Assembly: GCF_007859915.1 (NCBI RefSeq)
Contig: NZ_SJPM01000014.1
Span: 81,954-145,953, forward strand
Direction: 5' to 3'
From: Neorhodopirellula pilleata
GTDB taxonomy: Bacteria > Planctomycetota > Planctomycetia > Pirellulales > Pirellulaceae
Length of the DNA stretch: 64,000 nucleotides
How positions within the stretch are numbered: position 1 is the stretch's first letter; the number at the start of each line of letters is the position of its first letter. This document shows, piece by piece, positions 8,662-18,423 of this stretch. Below the pieces are notes generated by a model that saw only the letters and a program-made list of their open reading frames with translations, ran no database searches and was not told the origin of the DNA. The translations under genes and the position numbers were made by a program.

Positions 8662-9177
8662 TTAGGCGGCGTCTTTCTTTTTCTTGCCCTTGGCTGGGCC
8701 GCCTTTACCGGCGGGGCCGGTTTGAAGTTGCTTGCGGACAGCTTCCGGGAGTGCTTCCATTTGTTCTTGGGTCAGAACGCCGGCAACGGCTTTCTTCATT
8801 TGAACGGTTGCGTCCTGGACTTTTTGCATCAGCGCGGCTTCCTCTTCGCTGACCGATTCCTTCGCCTTGGCGGCAAGTTCTTTGCCCTTCAGGCCGGCTT
8901 CGCGAGCTTCCTTCATGGCGGTCGTGTACTTCTTGTTGACTTCAGCGGACAGGCCCGCTTCTCGAGTTTCCTTGACCGTCGATTGAAACTTTTCGGCGGC
9001 CGCTTTGACCTGGGTCATTTGGTCGTCGGACAATCCGATTTCTTTCAGGCTGGTCATCAACTTGGCAACCATCGGGTTGGCTTGGGGTTGGCCTTTCTTC
9101 TTGCCTTTGGGTTTTTCTTCGGCAAACGAAGTGACGGCAAGAACGGCAACCAGAGACAACGCTAAGAGGGTTCTCAT
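8662..9177 (-). CDS. Small exported helical protein (Spy/CpxP-like architecture)
   Basis: 171 residues from ATG 9177, preceded by AAAGGAAC at good spacing. A clear signal peptide (MRTLLALSLVAVLAVTSFAEE) is followed by a Lys/Gln-rich linker, long amphipathic helices rich in Lys, Glu and Ala (EIGLSDDQMTQVKAAAEKF, KEAREAGLKGKELAAKAK), then LTQEQMEALP and a basic Gly/Pro/Lys tail. The DQMTQVK and LTQEQ phrases resemble the LTxxQ motifs of Spy/CpxP-type periplasmic chaperones, but the match is only architectural. It has its own promoter region and terminator. Confidence 0.75.
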   Translation of the reverse strand: MRTLLALSLVAVLAVTSFAEEKPKGKKKGQPQANPMVAKLMTSLKEIGLSDDQMTQVKAAAEKFQSTVKETREAGLSAEVNKKYTTAMKEAREAGLKGKELAAKAKESVSEEEAALMQKVQDATVQMKKAVAGVLTQEQMEALPEAVRKQLQTGPAGKGGPAKGKKKKDAA

Positions 9178-9319
9178 AAAGTAGTTCCTTTGGAACATAG
9201 AGGGGGAGGGAGAGAGAAACCGAGAGTTAGGTAATTTAATCCATTCAAAACCGACCTGCGATCTAAGTTCCGCCTTCCCGCCCCTATTTCCGTCAAAATA
9301 GGGAAATCAGCCCCTTTGC

Positions 9320-10546
9320 TTAAAGTTCGGCACTGATCGTTTCGCGAGACGCGCGGGTCCCAAGGGCACCCCATAAACCGTAGGGGCTGATCGAACCGGG
9401 GGCGCTTTCGTCAACGCCGCTGAGCCAAACGTTGCCGTGGTGGACGTCGCCGGCTTCGATCGAATCGGTCAAGAACTTGACCGCTCCATCGCCCATCAGG
9501 ACGTGGACGCCGCCTTGGTGGCGGCTGCTCGCCGATGCCAATCCGTGGCTGTCAGCGGTTTCGCCAAAACACAGCTCGCGATTGGGCGGCAAGGTGGTAT
9601 TGAACGCGCCATAAACAGCACTGCTGGACGCCCATCGGTAGCCGCGCCCTTGGTCGGAGGGAGCAAGGTCCGGTGGGCTACCAGCACTCCAAAATTGCGG
9701 CCGGGCCGGGTCGGTCAACCCTTCGTGGATGCACAAATCAGGCTCGTCGCGAACGAATTCGGTGCCGTTGTCATTATTGATCGCGGGAATGGTGCGAATG
9801 TCACGGTCACCCAAGTCGGTGGCGATTTCACCGGCGATGATGGTATTCGCCAAACCGTCGAGGATGTCTCGGAAGGCGGTCTTTTGATGCGACACGAACG
9901 CACCCCGGCAGGCGGCTCGCGTTTGTTGGGCGTGCGGGGAAAGGTTCGTGTCCAAAACCAATGTGACATCGGCGTCGATTCCGAGAGCACCCCGGTCCAT
10001 GTAGTGTGACGAGTCTCCGACGCAGGCGGCGTAATTGGTTCGACCAAACGCGGGCAAGCCTTGGCCGGGATCACTTGGGCATCGAAGTGTTGGCATTTCG
10101 ATCGTCCAAGGGCCGTAATCGTCATTGTTCGTCTCGGCACCCATGGCGGGATACGGATTGGGCGTTCCGCCGGGATTGGCGAGCGGATTGACGACCTGTT
10201 CCCAGACGGCCTGTTGCTCGAAAAACGGCGTCAGTCCGACCCAGATCGAAAGGTCCATGCGATTGGTGCGGTTGCTACCGATCGGTGCGCCGTCGGCCCA
10301 CGTGCCGCCACCGTGCATAGGCAATTGATTGTAGGCGGAGTGATAATTGTGGACGGCGAGTCCTAGTTGCTTGAGGTTGTTGCTGCAACTCATCCGCCGG
10401 GCGGCCTCGCGGGCTGCTTGGACGGCGGGCAATAGCAAGCCGACGAGAACACCGATGATGGCGATGACAACGAGTAACTCGACCAACGTGAAACCGAACG
10501 AGCGACGGCGGGCGACGCTCGGGAACTTGAGATTGAAGATTTTCAT
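9320..10546 (-). CDS. DUF1559 prepilin-type protein
   Basis: A 408-residue protein with a type IV prepilin N-terminus: basic leader, then GFTLVELLVVIAIIGVLVGLLLPAVQAARE, the hallmark of the planctomycete DUF1559 (SBP_bac_10) family. The following SCSNNLKQLGLAVHNYH is also family-diagnostic. The C-terminal half has a conserved Gly/His part (HQGGVHVLMGDGAVKFLTDSI). Length is in the usual 300-450 range. These proteins are present in dozens of copies in planctomycete genomes and are thought to be pseudopilin-like surface or periplasmic proteins. Stand-alone gene. Confidence 0.95.
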   Translation of the reverse strand: MKIFNLKFPSVARRRSFGFTLVELLVVIAIIGVLVGLLLPAVQAAREAARRMSCSNNLKQLGLAVHNYHSAYNQLPMHGGGTWADGAPIGSNRTNRMDLSIWVGLTPFFEQQAVWEQVVNPLANPGGTPNPYPAMGAETNNDDYGPWTIEMPTLRCPSDPGQGLPAFGRTNYAACVGDSSHYMDRGALGIDADVTLVLDTNLSPHAQQTRAACRGAFVSHQKTAFRDILDGLANTIIAGEIATDLGDRDIRTIPAINNDNGTEFVRDEPDLCIHEGLTDPARPQFWSAGSPPDLAPSDQGRGYRWASSSAVYGAFNTTLPPNRELCFGETADSHGLASASSRHQGGVHVLMGDGAVKFLTDSIEAGDVHHGNVWLSGVDESAPGSISPYGLWGALGTRASRETISAEL

Positions 10547-10776
10547 GGAATGAACTGCTGTGAATTAAAAAGTGTGTGATGAATCAAATACAAATAGGAT
10601 TTCCGCTCGAACGCGTTGGTTTCATCCGCCCACGCGAAACGTGGCCAGCTTCACCGACGGAAGACAACCCAAGGTTGCTCGCCTTACGTTGGAATCACTA
10701 GGATGCCTGTCTCACGTCGCGAATCAATCCAGTCAAAGGATCGGACGTGGCGGCTGTTCGAGGAACGTTCGGCTAG

Positions 10777-11214
10777 TCAGACGGTTGCCGGCGGCCCACG
10801 TGACGAGATACCGCCAGGAAGCGGCTGCCAAGGCCAAGCTTGATTCCGGCAAGGCGAGAGGGAACGATCACACACTAAGCCGACGCGCATCGCGTCGGGA
10901 AGATAAGAAGTCGCCAACAGGGTTGTGGCGACGCACAGCGAACAGAGTCCAACGCAATCAGAATGCGAATGGCCATTGACCAAGTCATGCTCGGCAGCAG
11001 TCGTTTTCGGCGATTCGTCAACCGGCTGATGCTCGTGGCTGCATCCACAATCAGTCGCCGCAACGACCTCACCGCCAGCGGTTTGCGACGGGTGACAGGC
11101 GATCCCGTGACGGTCGCTCCCGGAATCCGCATGATCGTGGTGGTGGAGGGCAGGCAGAAGCCAACCTCCCAACACATAGGCGATCAACGCGATACGGGAA
11201 GTCCAAACGGTCAC
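10777..11214 (-). CDS. His/Cys-containing exported small protein near ZIP transporter
   Basis: 145 residues. An N-terminal hydrophobic segment (WTSRIALIAYVLGGWLLPAL) serves as signal or anchor and is followed directly by a His-rich patch (HHHDHAD), scattered Cys-His pairs (CGCSHEHQP), HSHSDCVGLCSLC and a second hydrophobic stretch. This pattern of metal-ligand residues suggests a periplasmic metal-binding protein. It lies near the His-rich ZIP transporter on the same strand (11628-12656), from which a 413-base gap with a repeat separates it. Function inferred only from composition and neighbourhood. Confidence 0.6.
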   Translation of the reverse strand: MTVWTSRIALIAYVLGGWLLPALHHHDHADSGSDRHGIACHPSQTAGGEVVAATDCGCSHEHQPVDESPKTTAAEHDLVNGHSHSDCVGLCSLCVATTLLATSYLPDAMRVGLVCDRSLSPCRNQAWPWQPLPGGISSRGPPATV

Positions 11215-11509
11215 GGTTGTGGAAGCACCAAAATGGGTTCAATGAGACGAATTCGAGCATTTCCTAAAACGCATCGAGCGTCAAGAAAGTTCACGTGAAC
11301 TTCTACGATAGGTGGCCGAGCGGTCGTTGGAAAGTTCTTTTCCGGACTTGATCGCACGAATTTGGTGATCTTCGGTGATTCTTCATCATTCCCATACGCG
11401 GCGAAGCACTGCATCCGTTATCGCCGCATTCGGTGTTTTTTGAAGGCAATTGATACAAGCCCGACGCGTGAGTCTTGAAGCTGCACCTTTGCCTGTGGCA
11501 TTGGTTTTT

Positions 11510-11576
11510 CGTAACCCGCTGCGTAAGCGAGGGATGAGTCAATATCAATTATCCCTCGCTCACGCGTCGGGTTACG
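11510..11576. repeat. 67-bp palindromic dispersed repeat, copy 1
   Basis: A near-perfect palindrome: left arm CGTAACCCGCTGCGTAAGCG, centre AGGGATGAGTCAATATCAAT then TATCCCT, right arm reading CGCTCACGCGTCGGGTTACG. A second copy is at 17850-17916 with an identical centre. The arms differ by a swap (left arm of one equals the reverse complement of the right arm of the other). It fills part of the 413-base gap between 11215 and 11627, where no gene is seen. Confidence 0.85.
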
Positions 11577-11591
11577 ATTACATCAACAGAC

Positions 11592-11627
11592 CGTTGCGCG
11601 TCGGGCTTGTGTGTTGGCGGAGCCGCC

Positions 11628-11637
<10 letters not shown>
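11592..11637. repeat. Dispersed repeat fragment (CGTCGGGCTTG family)
   Basis: The stretch with TTGCGCGTCGGGCTTGTGTG then GGCGGAGCCGCCTTAGG matches the segment at 16034-16075 with few changes. It adjoins the 67-bp palindrome and overlaps the 3' end of the ZIP gene by a few codons. Confidence 0.6.
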
Positions 11638-12656
<1,019 letters not shown>

Positions 12657-12755
12657 GTGATGCGTTTCCTGGGACAAAAAATGGTTCTGATTGGGCAAAG
12701 CGACCGCGTATGTTAAACGAACAGGCCGATTTCCCAAACCCGTGCCGGGTCTGGA

Positions 12756-12900
12756 AGAAGCGAGTAGCGAGAAGCGAGAGGCGAGAGGCGAGTGAAGAGT
12801 GAAGAGTGAAGAGTGAAGAATTGCAAGGATCTGACTGATCGGTCCGATCGTGAATCGCCCAACCAAGAACCAAGAACCAAGAACCAAGAACCAAGAACCA
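12756..12900. repeat. Low-complexity spacer repeats (GAAGCGAG, GTGAAGA, AACCAAG)
   Basis: Tandem imperfect words fill the 300-base gap between the ZIP and membrane-protein genes: GCGAG/GAAGCGAG units about 12756-12792, GTGAAGA units about 12790-12820, and AACCAAG units 12869-12900. The GTGAAGA words recur in spacers of the tRNA array (31280-31350 and 33460-33540). No gene is seen here. Confidence 0.8.
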
Positions 12901-12956
12901 CTTCCCTGCCGGGTCTTCGCTATCGCTGCGACCCAGCCTACGGGGGCGTAAGGGGA

Positions 12957-14213
12957 CTAGGGGAACCAATATGCTTGGGCGGCTTTTTTTAATTCGGTTT
13001 GTCCGATCAGCCATTGTTCGTGTCGGGTGCCGTCGCTGCGGTCCGAGGACGAACGGATGACGCCACGGACGGCGGCTTGCCATTCGTACTGCTCCGCAAT
13101 CGTGATCGCCAAGAGGAGCTGATAACGGGCTTGCGGCACGATCGGAACGCCTCGCACTTTCAACGACCAAGCTGCTAGATCGACTGCGTGCCAGCCATCG
13201 TCGTTGGCATCATCCTCGACGACCGAACGAAGACTCCGATCAAGGTCCGCCAATTGACTTTGATGAACTTCCAAGTGAAAGCGACTGCTATGCGGCGAGT
13301 ACAACGACCACGACAACCAATGATCCCAATGAAACGCCTCGGAACTCGCCCGATCGCGACGTTCGGTCAGCGGCAAGATGACGACCAGCAAAGCCAGCAA
13401 CGACGCGATCATCATGCGACCAACCGACTCGGTACCGTCCGTCGGAATCTCGCCGGGACGAACGAACAACAAATACGCTTGCCCGGCAAGCACGATGTTC
13501 CATGTCAACACACCGAAGCTGTGATTCATCCCCCAGGGTGAGAGCAAACACAGGAGACTCCCGTGCATGGCGATTGCCAAGACGCCACCGAACTTGCGGG
13601 TTCGTGGCACCAGACACGCGAATGCGACGAAGCATTCCACGGTGGGGAAGATCAGCACAAGTCGGTTACGGAGCGATTCGTCCCATGCCGACACATCCCA
13701 CCCAACAAAGCGCCCCAACGTGTTCAAGAACTCTTGGCCGACGGTATGAGTGAACTGGAAATCAAACTTTCCGATCGAACTGTAGAAGTAGACGCTCGCG
13801 GTGATGATCCGCAAAAAGATCATGGAATGTTGTCGGGGAAGGATCGTCCAAACCAATCCATACAAGCACGTTTGGTAGGCCCAGGGTTGCAATCGATGTT
13901 GGTCGATGGTGAATCCCAGAATCATCATCACCGAGACCGAGAACCATCCGGTGCGCCGAATCTTGCGGTCCCGCAACGTGTCGCTGTCGAACGTCGCGAT
14001 CGCGACGCAGAGCGTGCCTAGAATCGGAATCGCGAGAAAACCATACGGTTGAGCCAAGGGGGCCATGAAAGCGAACATCGGCACAACCGGGTACTCTTGC
14101 GTAGCCGTCCAGTTCGACGGCAGCCACAAGCCCAGCGAAGCGAACAGCAACGCGACGAAACCGGTCGCCCAGTATCGAGTGACCGAAAGCGAGTGGAGTG
14201 GATCTCGGACCAT
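12957..14213 (-). CDS. Multipass membrane protein, HTTM/VKGC-like
   Basis: 418 residues. About nine hydrophobic segments are visible in the first 300 residues (for example YWATGFVALLFASLGLWLP and PYGFLAIPILGTLCVAIATF). The motif QHRLQPWAYQTCLYGLVW and the later FYSSIGKFDFQFTHTVGQEF resemble the N-terminal membrane domain of HTTM / vitamin K-dependent gamma-carboxylase-like proteins, where similar His/Gln phrases sit at membrane ends. The last 120 residues are soluble. No catalytic assignment is possible. It lies upstream of the ZIP gene on the same strand, separated by the repeat block. Confidence 0.6.
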   Translation of the reverse strand: MVRDPLHSLSVTRYWATGFVALLFASLGLWLPSNWTATQEYPVVPMFAFMAPLAQPYGFLAIPILGTLCVAIATFDSDTLRDRKIRRTGWFSVSVMMILGFTIDQHRLQPWAYQTCLYGLVWTILPRQHSMIFLRIITASVYFYSSIGKFDFQFTHTVGQEFLNTLGRFVGWDVSAWDESLRNRLVLIFPTVECFVAFACLVPRTRKFGGVLAIAMHGSLLCLLSPWGMNHSFGVLTWNIVLAGQAYLLFVRPGEIPTDGTESVGRMMIASLLALLVVILPLTERRDRASSEAFHWDHWLSWSLYSPHSSRFHLEVHQSQLADLDRSLRSVVEDDANDDGWHAVDLAAWSLKVRGVPIVPQARYQLLLAITIAEQYEWQAAVRGVIRSSSDRSDGTRHEQWLIGQTELKKAAQAYWFP

Positions 14214-14250
14214 GCCGATCAGCCAAAGCGAGGTTGAAAACCGACCGCGA

Positions 14251-15573
14251 TTAATTTTCAGCGGGTTGTGGCTTGATTGAGATCTGACGATAGGTGGCTT
14301 GTGTGGTCGGGTCGTGGCCTTGAATCATGATCGTCCCCGGGTCGGTTCGCAAACCTTTGCGAGGATTCACATCGGGTGCGCGGTCGTCGTAGACGTCGCT
14401 GACTTGCAAGCCGTTGACCCACGCGGCGAAATGCGGCCCTTCGGCTTTGAGTAGAATCGTGTTCCATCGTTCGGGTTCGCCGGCGACGATTCGGGCGTCC
14501 TGACGACGGAAGATGCCCCCGGCTCCGCAATCGGCCGGTTGCAAGGGGTTGCCGTCGACGGTTTCGTTACTGACTTGACACTCGTATCCCATCATCACAT
14601 CGCCCGGAATGGCACGGAAGAAGATCCCGGAATTCGACTCCGGTGAATCCATTTGATAATCGACCAAGAGACTAAAGTCGCCGTAAGTTTCTTTCGATTC
14701 TAGTTGTTGTTTCCCGCCGTCAACAACCAACTGCCCGTCGTCATTGACTCGAAACTCGCCCTCCATGTCGTCGTAACGTGTCCAACGGCTCAGTTTCTCA
14801 TCAAGCAGCGATTCAAAACCGATCGGACGCAATCGGATGTTGCGGAACCGGATCGGACCGGTGCGGTACTGCAGTCCGATATAGCCGAGTCGGGGCGAAG
14901 CAGCATTGTCCATTTCCACGGTTGTTTGATCGTTTACCTTGACGGTCAATCGTTCGCCGTCGCACAAGATGTTCATGGTATGCCATTGTTCGGCTTTGAT
15001 ATCGATCGTCTTACCGATCTTGCGTTTGACAACTCCTCCGGTCGGAAACGGATTGCTCGGCGGGGCGATATTGATTTCAAAACAATCAATCGCCGGGTCG
15101 CTCGGTTCCATCGTCGTACGAACGAAGATCCCGGAGTTGGTTTCCTCGTCGGCTTGGAACTCGAGTTCGAGCTCATAATCGGACCAACGGGTGGTCGTAT
15201 TGAGAAAACAGGGCGAACCGCGATCGACCACGATCGCGTTGTCTTCAACCCGCCAGTTGGCTTCTCCCGCGATCGCCCAGCCGAAAAGCGTGTGACCGTC
15301 GAACAATCGAATCCAACCTTCGGTCGTTTGTTCGATCGGCAACCGGGCATCGAGAAGTTGCTCCGCCGATGCTTCGTAGGCTTCAGCTTCAAACGTATAC
15401 GGTTCGTCGGGTGATTGGGTCGACGCCCCCGGCATGACCTCCGCAGAAGTCTCGGCGTTTTCCATCACTCCGACTTGCGTCTCGGGAACTGGTCGAGGCG
15501 AGCAGCCCGGCAGCGAGGCGACCAAGCAGAGGAGAAAAGCCAATGAAATCCGAGCCGAGCTAGAAAGGATCAT
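14251..15573 (-). CDS. DUF1080 (3-keto-disaccharide hydrolase-like) lipoprotein, two domains
   Basis: 440 residues. The N-terminus is a lipoprotein signal (SLAFLLCLVASLPGC, lipobox Cys about residue 24). Two DUF1080 concanavalin-like domains follow. The first, about residues 80-240, opens with GWIRLFDGHTLFGWAI and ends GYIGLQYRTGPIRFRNIRL. The second, about 250-435, runs from ARWTRYDD-like strands to GIFFRAIPGD and ends ATYRQISIKP. Members of this family hydrolyse 3-keto-glycosides or bind carbohydrate. The second repeat lacks the full FDGxxLxGW opening and may be only a binding domain. Anchored to the outer membrane or cell surface. Confidence 0.85.
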   Translation of the reverse strand: MILSSSARISLAFLLCLVASLPGCSPRPVPETQVGVMENAETSAEVMPGASTQSPDEPYTFEAEAYEASAEQLLDARLPIEQTTEGWIRLFDGHTLFGWAIAGEANWRVEDNAIVVDRGSPCFLNTTTRWSDYELELEFQADEETNSGIFVRTTMEPSDPAIDCFEINIAPPSNPFPTGGVVKRKIGKTIDIKAEQWHTMNILCDGERLTVKVNDQTTVEMDNAASPRLGYIGLQYRTGPIRFRNIRLRPIGFESLLDEKLSRWTRYDDMEGEFRVNDDGQLVVDGGKQQLESKETYGDFSLLVDYQMDSPESNSGIFFRAIPGDVMMGYECQVSNETVDGNPLQPADCGAGGIFRRQDARIVAGEPERWNTILLKAEGPHFAAWVNGLQVSDVYDDRAPDVNPRKGLRTDPGTIMIQGHDPTTQATYRQISIKPQPAEN

Positions 15574-16102
15574 GAAACGTCAATCAGCGAAAAAGCGGAG
15601 GAAACCGGTGCGTGTCTCTAAGATCATAACCTGAAGCATGAGCGAGGGACCAGCGTTGATCTTCAGTGAAGCGGTTAGCATCGCATGAACATTAACTGCC
15701 GCATTATAAGAGTGGCATAGGCTTCCAGCCTGGTATGTACCTAAGATAGCCAAAATCTATCCCTGGGGCAGTCTCAGTGCTCTCATTGAAGGAATCAGCT
15801 TCCGCCCTTCAATCGAGGAATTCTCTCATGGCAACCGCCACTCAAAAGCGAAACGATTTTTCAATCCAGCGTCAGTTCCGATGATTGCGAATCGAAAACT
15901 GCTTCCGAGCAGACCGGTGAAAATATGTACCCGTAACAAAATTGCCTTCCCACTTGAAAACCATATGGCAGTCTTCAAAACGCGCAAGCTAGGGGATCCA
16001 CTCCAAACTTCGCAATACCAGCGACTCCACTCGCTTGCGCGTCGGGCTTGTATGTTTGCGGCGTAGCCGCCTTAAGATAAACAATCGCTAAGCTCGACAG
16101 GT
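15574..16102. other. Gene-free interval with dispersed repeats
   Basis: 529 bases without a convincing gene. It holds a fragment with GGCATAGGCTTCCAGCCTGG (15714-15733), the same repeat family as at 28601-28657 and about 27243-27290, and a copy of the CGTCGGGCTTG repeat (16034-16075). A short plus-strand frame (15881-16066) has no ribosome site or family and is dismissed. Confidence 0.6.
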
Positions 16103-16396
16103 CTAGCGTTTGGCGAGTCGCTCAATCGAACGGATCCCCAGTTCCATCTTCGTTCGAGCCGAAACATTGCCCGAATGAACACGCATCTCCGGTGGAACAA
16201 AGCCGGCCGTGACGACCTGTTCCTCGATCCACTTCACAACGTCGTAGCCCGTCCCACGATCATCGTTTCCCAGATCGTGATCGAGGCTGATGACCTCGAC
16301 CATCCCTTTTCGAAGTAGCTCGATCGCTTCCTCCGGCCAATACACGCGAGTCCAGCCCTTCGGTGTTGCCCTTTCGTCATCGAGGTAGACTTTCAC
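16103..16396 (-). CDS. cREC-type cyclic-phosphate-processing receiver domain protein
   Basis: A 97-residue single-domain protein from GTG 16396 (ribosome site GGAAGGA). It shows the short receiver-like fold of the cREC family: an opening strand with KVYLDDERATPKGW, the helix EEAIELLRKG, then VISLDHDLGNDDRGTGYDVV with the acidic residues expected for metal or phosphate handling, and a C-terminal HSGN phrase. Burroughs and Aravind described this family as linked to RNA repair gene clusters. Here it is a lone gene 8 kb from the RNA ligase, so the link to RNA repair is contextual. Confidence 0.8.
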   Translation of the reverse strand: MKVYLDDERATPKGWTRVYWPEEAIELLRKGMVEVISLDHDLGNDDRGTGYDVVKWIEEQVVTAGFVPPEMRVHSGNVSARTKMELGIRSIERLAKR

Positions 16397-16459
16397 GATG
16401 TTCCTTCCGATCGTCAGTTTGGTAAAATGTCGGCTTAATTTTGCATTTGGGAAGATGAA

Positions 16460-17032
16460 ATGGCATGGCGACCCGAGCAGCTTTTACAAACCGGCGAACT
16501 GGACAACACCCAGCGGGGTTGGACGGTTGGTTGGCTGCAATTGGACGGCTTCACTGATCGATTGCAATTGAAACTTGCCGGCAACTGCCACCCGGACCTG
16601 GCCGGCTGGAAGTTTCGAATTCATCGCATCGAGCCCGAATTGTCCAGCGACGAATCTCGTGGCGACGAGGACGCTCGAGCCGACTATTCCAGCATCAGCC
16701 TGGATCAGTCCGGACATGTCGGTGACATCACAGCCGACCAGATGATCAAACATCACGACATCCCCAACGACGAGTTGGTTCGTCGGTTACTCGCCGGCGA
16801 GAAACCACCCTTCACTTGGCGTAAATGTCTCTACTTGGAGTGGTTCAGTAACGCCAACGGTCGTGTGGTCATCCAGAGCACTCGATTGGAAGTCGAACGA
16901 CTCGGCGAGCGAGCGTTTGAGCTGACCGAAGAAGAATGGAAAGAGCAGGCGAAGTCTAACGCGGAAGAGCTCAACCATTTCATGGCCCAACTGGGTGATA
17001 TTCTCCGGACTAGCGAACCTGACGAGGAATGA
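16460..17032 (+). CDS. Hypothetical acidic protein
   Basis: 190 residues, starting MAWRPEQLLQTGELDNTQRG. It is divergent from the cREC gene with only about 60 bases between the starts. The first 80 residues are beta-rich (LQLDGFTDRLQLKLAGNCHPDLAGWKF is read as several strands), a flexible acidic linker follows (SSDESRGDEDARAD), and the end is helical and highly charged (LTEEEWKEQAKSNAEELNHF). No catalytic or binding motif is recognised and no signal peptide is present. The codon use and length look like a real gene. Shared control with the cREC gene is possible. Confidence 0.65.
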   Translation: MAWRPEQLLQTGELDNTQRGWTVGWLQLDGFTDRLQLKLAGNCHPDLAGWKFRIHRIEPELSSDESRGDEDARADYSSISLDQSGHVGDITADQMIKHHDIPNDELVRRLLAGEKPPFTWRKCLYLEWFSNANGRVVIQSTRLEVERLGERAFELTEEEWKEQAKSNAEELNHFMAQLGDILRTSEPDEE

Positions 17033-17303
17033 TGAAAGATCATCCCGATCGAATTTCAATCGACGACTGCAGCCCTGGTTGGCATTCTTTGCGATGAAGC
17101 GGGCGTCCTTCGCCCTCCACCCATGCTCAAGTACAATGTCCCTCGAAAATAGTGCTTCGTCAATTTTTTAAATTGAGGGTTGGTTTAAAACGTGGCACGG
17201 TGGTCCCCATCGTGATTCTCGACGGAGGACCGTCGAGCCACGTTGCTGACACCCTAAAGTCAAATGTGGTTGAAGCACTCGTTCCAAATAGCGGAGAATC
17301 ACG

Positions 17304-17678
17304 TTGGGGAATTCGGGGGTTTACTTCATCACATGCGAATGCTTCGGCGCGAAGTTCGTAAAGCTCGGACGCTCATCCGACGTGGCCAGCCGCCGTCGTG
17401 AGTTACAATCCGGCTGCCCGTTCGAGTTGGTGATCGAACACGTTCAGCCCCTGGACGAGAAACAGGCGATCGAACACGAACGCCGCTACCGCTCGCTGTT
17501 TCGAACGATGGAACAGCGAATCTCACAAGTCACCGAAAATTCTTCATCAACCAACAAGAAACGGCTGACTCGCTGGTTCCCCTTCACCGGCGAAATCGAA
17601 GCATTCGTGGTGCAGTTAAAAGAAGGCGAACTTCCTAACACCGCGCTCGCAAGTGACCCTCAAGCGTTGTTGTTCTGA
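17304..17678 (+). CDS. GIY-YIG nuclease-like protein (T5orf172/MUG113 type)
   Basis: 124 residues from TTG 17304 with GGAGAA upstream. The N-terminal 60 residues match the T5orf172 GIY-YIG variant: GVYFITCE (the GIY position is GVY), FVKLGRSSDVASRRREL with the conserved Lys/Gly/Arg, then PFELV and the helical acidic segment KQAIEHERRYRSLF, whose Glu is the probable metal ligand. Such domains cut or nick DNA in phages and mobile elements. The remaining 45 residues are unassigned. Alone between the hypothetical gene and the repeat at 17850. Confidence 0.75.
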   Translation: MGNSGVYFITCECFGAKFVKLGRSSDVASRRRELQSGCPFELVIEHVQPLDEKQAIEHERRYRSLFRTMEQRISQVTENSSSTNKKRLTRWFPFTGEIEAFVVQLKEGELPNTALASDPQALLF

Positions 17679-17849
17679 ATGAACGGAACTGTCTCGATGG
17701 AGTTGCGAGTCCAAAAGCTGCTGCAGCAATCAACACCTGTCGATACGCGATTCTGCTTAGCGAGCCTCTCTTGGGGTTACCATGATTGCTAAGTACGTCA
17801 GGTGAAGTCATTCGGTTTATTAGCCGTTCTAGCGGGCTGTCGGTTAAAT

Positions 17850-17916
17850 CGTAACCCGACGCGTAAGCGAGGGATGAGTCAATATCAATTATCCCTCGCT
17901 TACGCAGCGGGTTACG
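17850..17916. repeat. 67-bp palindromic dispersed repeat, copy 2
   Basis: Same palindrome as at 11510-11576, with identical central 27 bases but exchanged arms (CCCGACGCGTAAGCG on the left, CGCTTACGCAGCGGG on the right). It lies in a 347-base gap (17679-18025) that otherwise holds only a short hairpin (CCCCGCTTAACCGGGG, 17947-17962) and no gene. Confidence 0.85.
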
Positions 17917-18025
17917 ATTAGATCAACAGCCCCCTAGCCACGGTCCCCGCTTAACCGGGGCTAGCGCCCAAACGGCTAGTGTAGGTAAGCGGAAAAACAT
18001 GACCAGACGTGCTTACCGGATTTGC

Positions 18026-18292
18026 TCAACCCGGCATCCCGCTGCGCAACAGAAAAACCATGCTCCACAAACGGTCAATCTCACCCCACTCGATGATCTC
18101 GACAGGCTTTAGGCCGTCGAACATTTCGTTGGGTGTCTGAAACCAATGGCTCAGCGATTCACGATCCACCACGTCGCTCAATTCTTCCACCAAGCGATAC
18201 ACTTCGTTGTAAGGACGCTTCAACTTCTCCGCGTCACCTGCAGTCGATTCCACTTTGGCAATCTCGTCGGGCACAACGCTCGCTTTCTTCAT
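18026..18292 (-). CDS. MbcA/ParS/Xre toxin-binding-domain protein (orphan antitoxin-like)
   Basis: 88 residues. The C-terminal half reads WFQTPNEMFDGLKPVEII followed by a helix and LLRSGMPG. This matches the antitoxin toxin-binding domain pattern (W-x-TPN-x2-x-DG-x-x-P-x-E-h) of MbcA/ParS/Xre (DUF2384) antitoxins, normally paired with RES-type toxins. The N-terminal helices lack a recognisable HTH, and no RES gene is adjacent: the next gene is the PARG-type enzyme. It may be an orphan antitoxin, or its toxin was lost. RES toxins modify NAD metabolism or ADP-ribosylate, so a link with the neighbouring PARG is worth noting. Confidence 0.6.
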   Translation of the reverse strand: MKKASVVPDEIAKVESTAGDAEKLKRPYNEVYRLVEELSDVVDRESLSHWFQTPNEMFDGLKPVEIIEWGEIDRLWSMVFLLRSGMPG

Positions 18293-18423
18293 TCGTGCTC
18301 ACTCTTTTCCGTCTGGTGATCTTTATGACTTGGCGATGAAATCGTACCAAAAGCGATAAGCGTCGCATCGTACTTTAAGAATAGTTTTTGCCGAGAAAGA
18401 ATGGGATGGGTGACAAACGAACG

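Noticed and set aside
15881..16066. 61-codon plus-strand frame
   Set aside because: No ribosome site, repeat-derived 3' end, no family.
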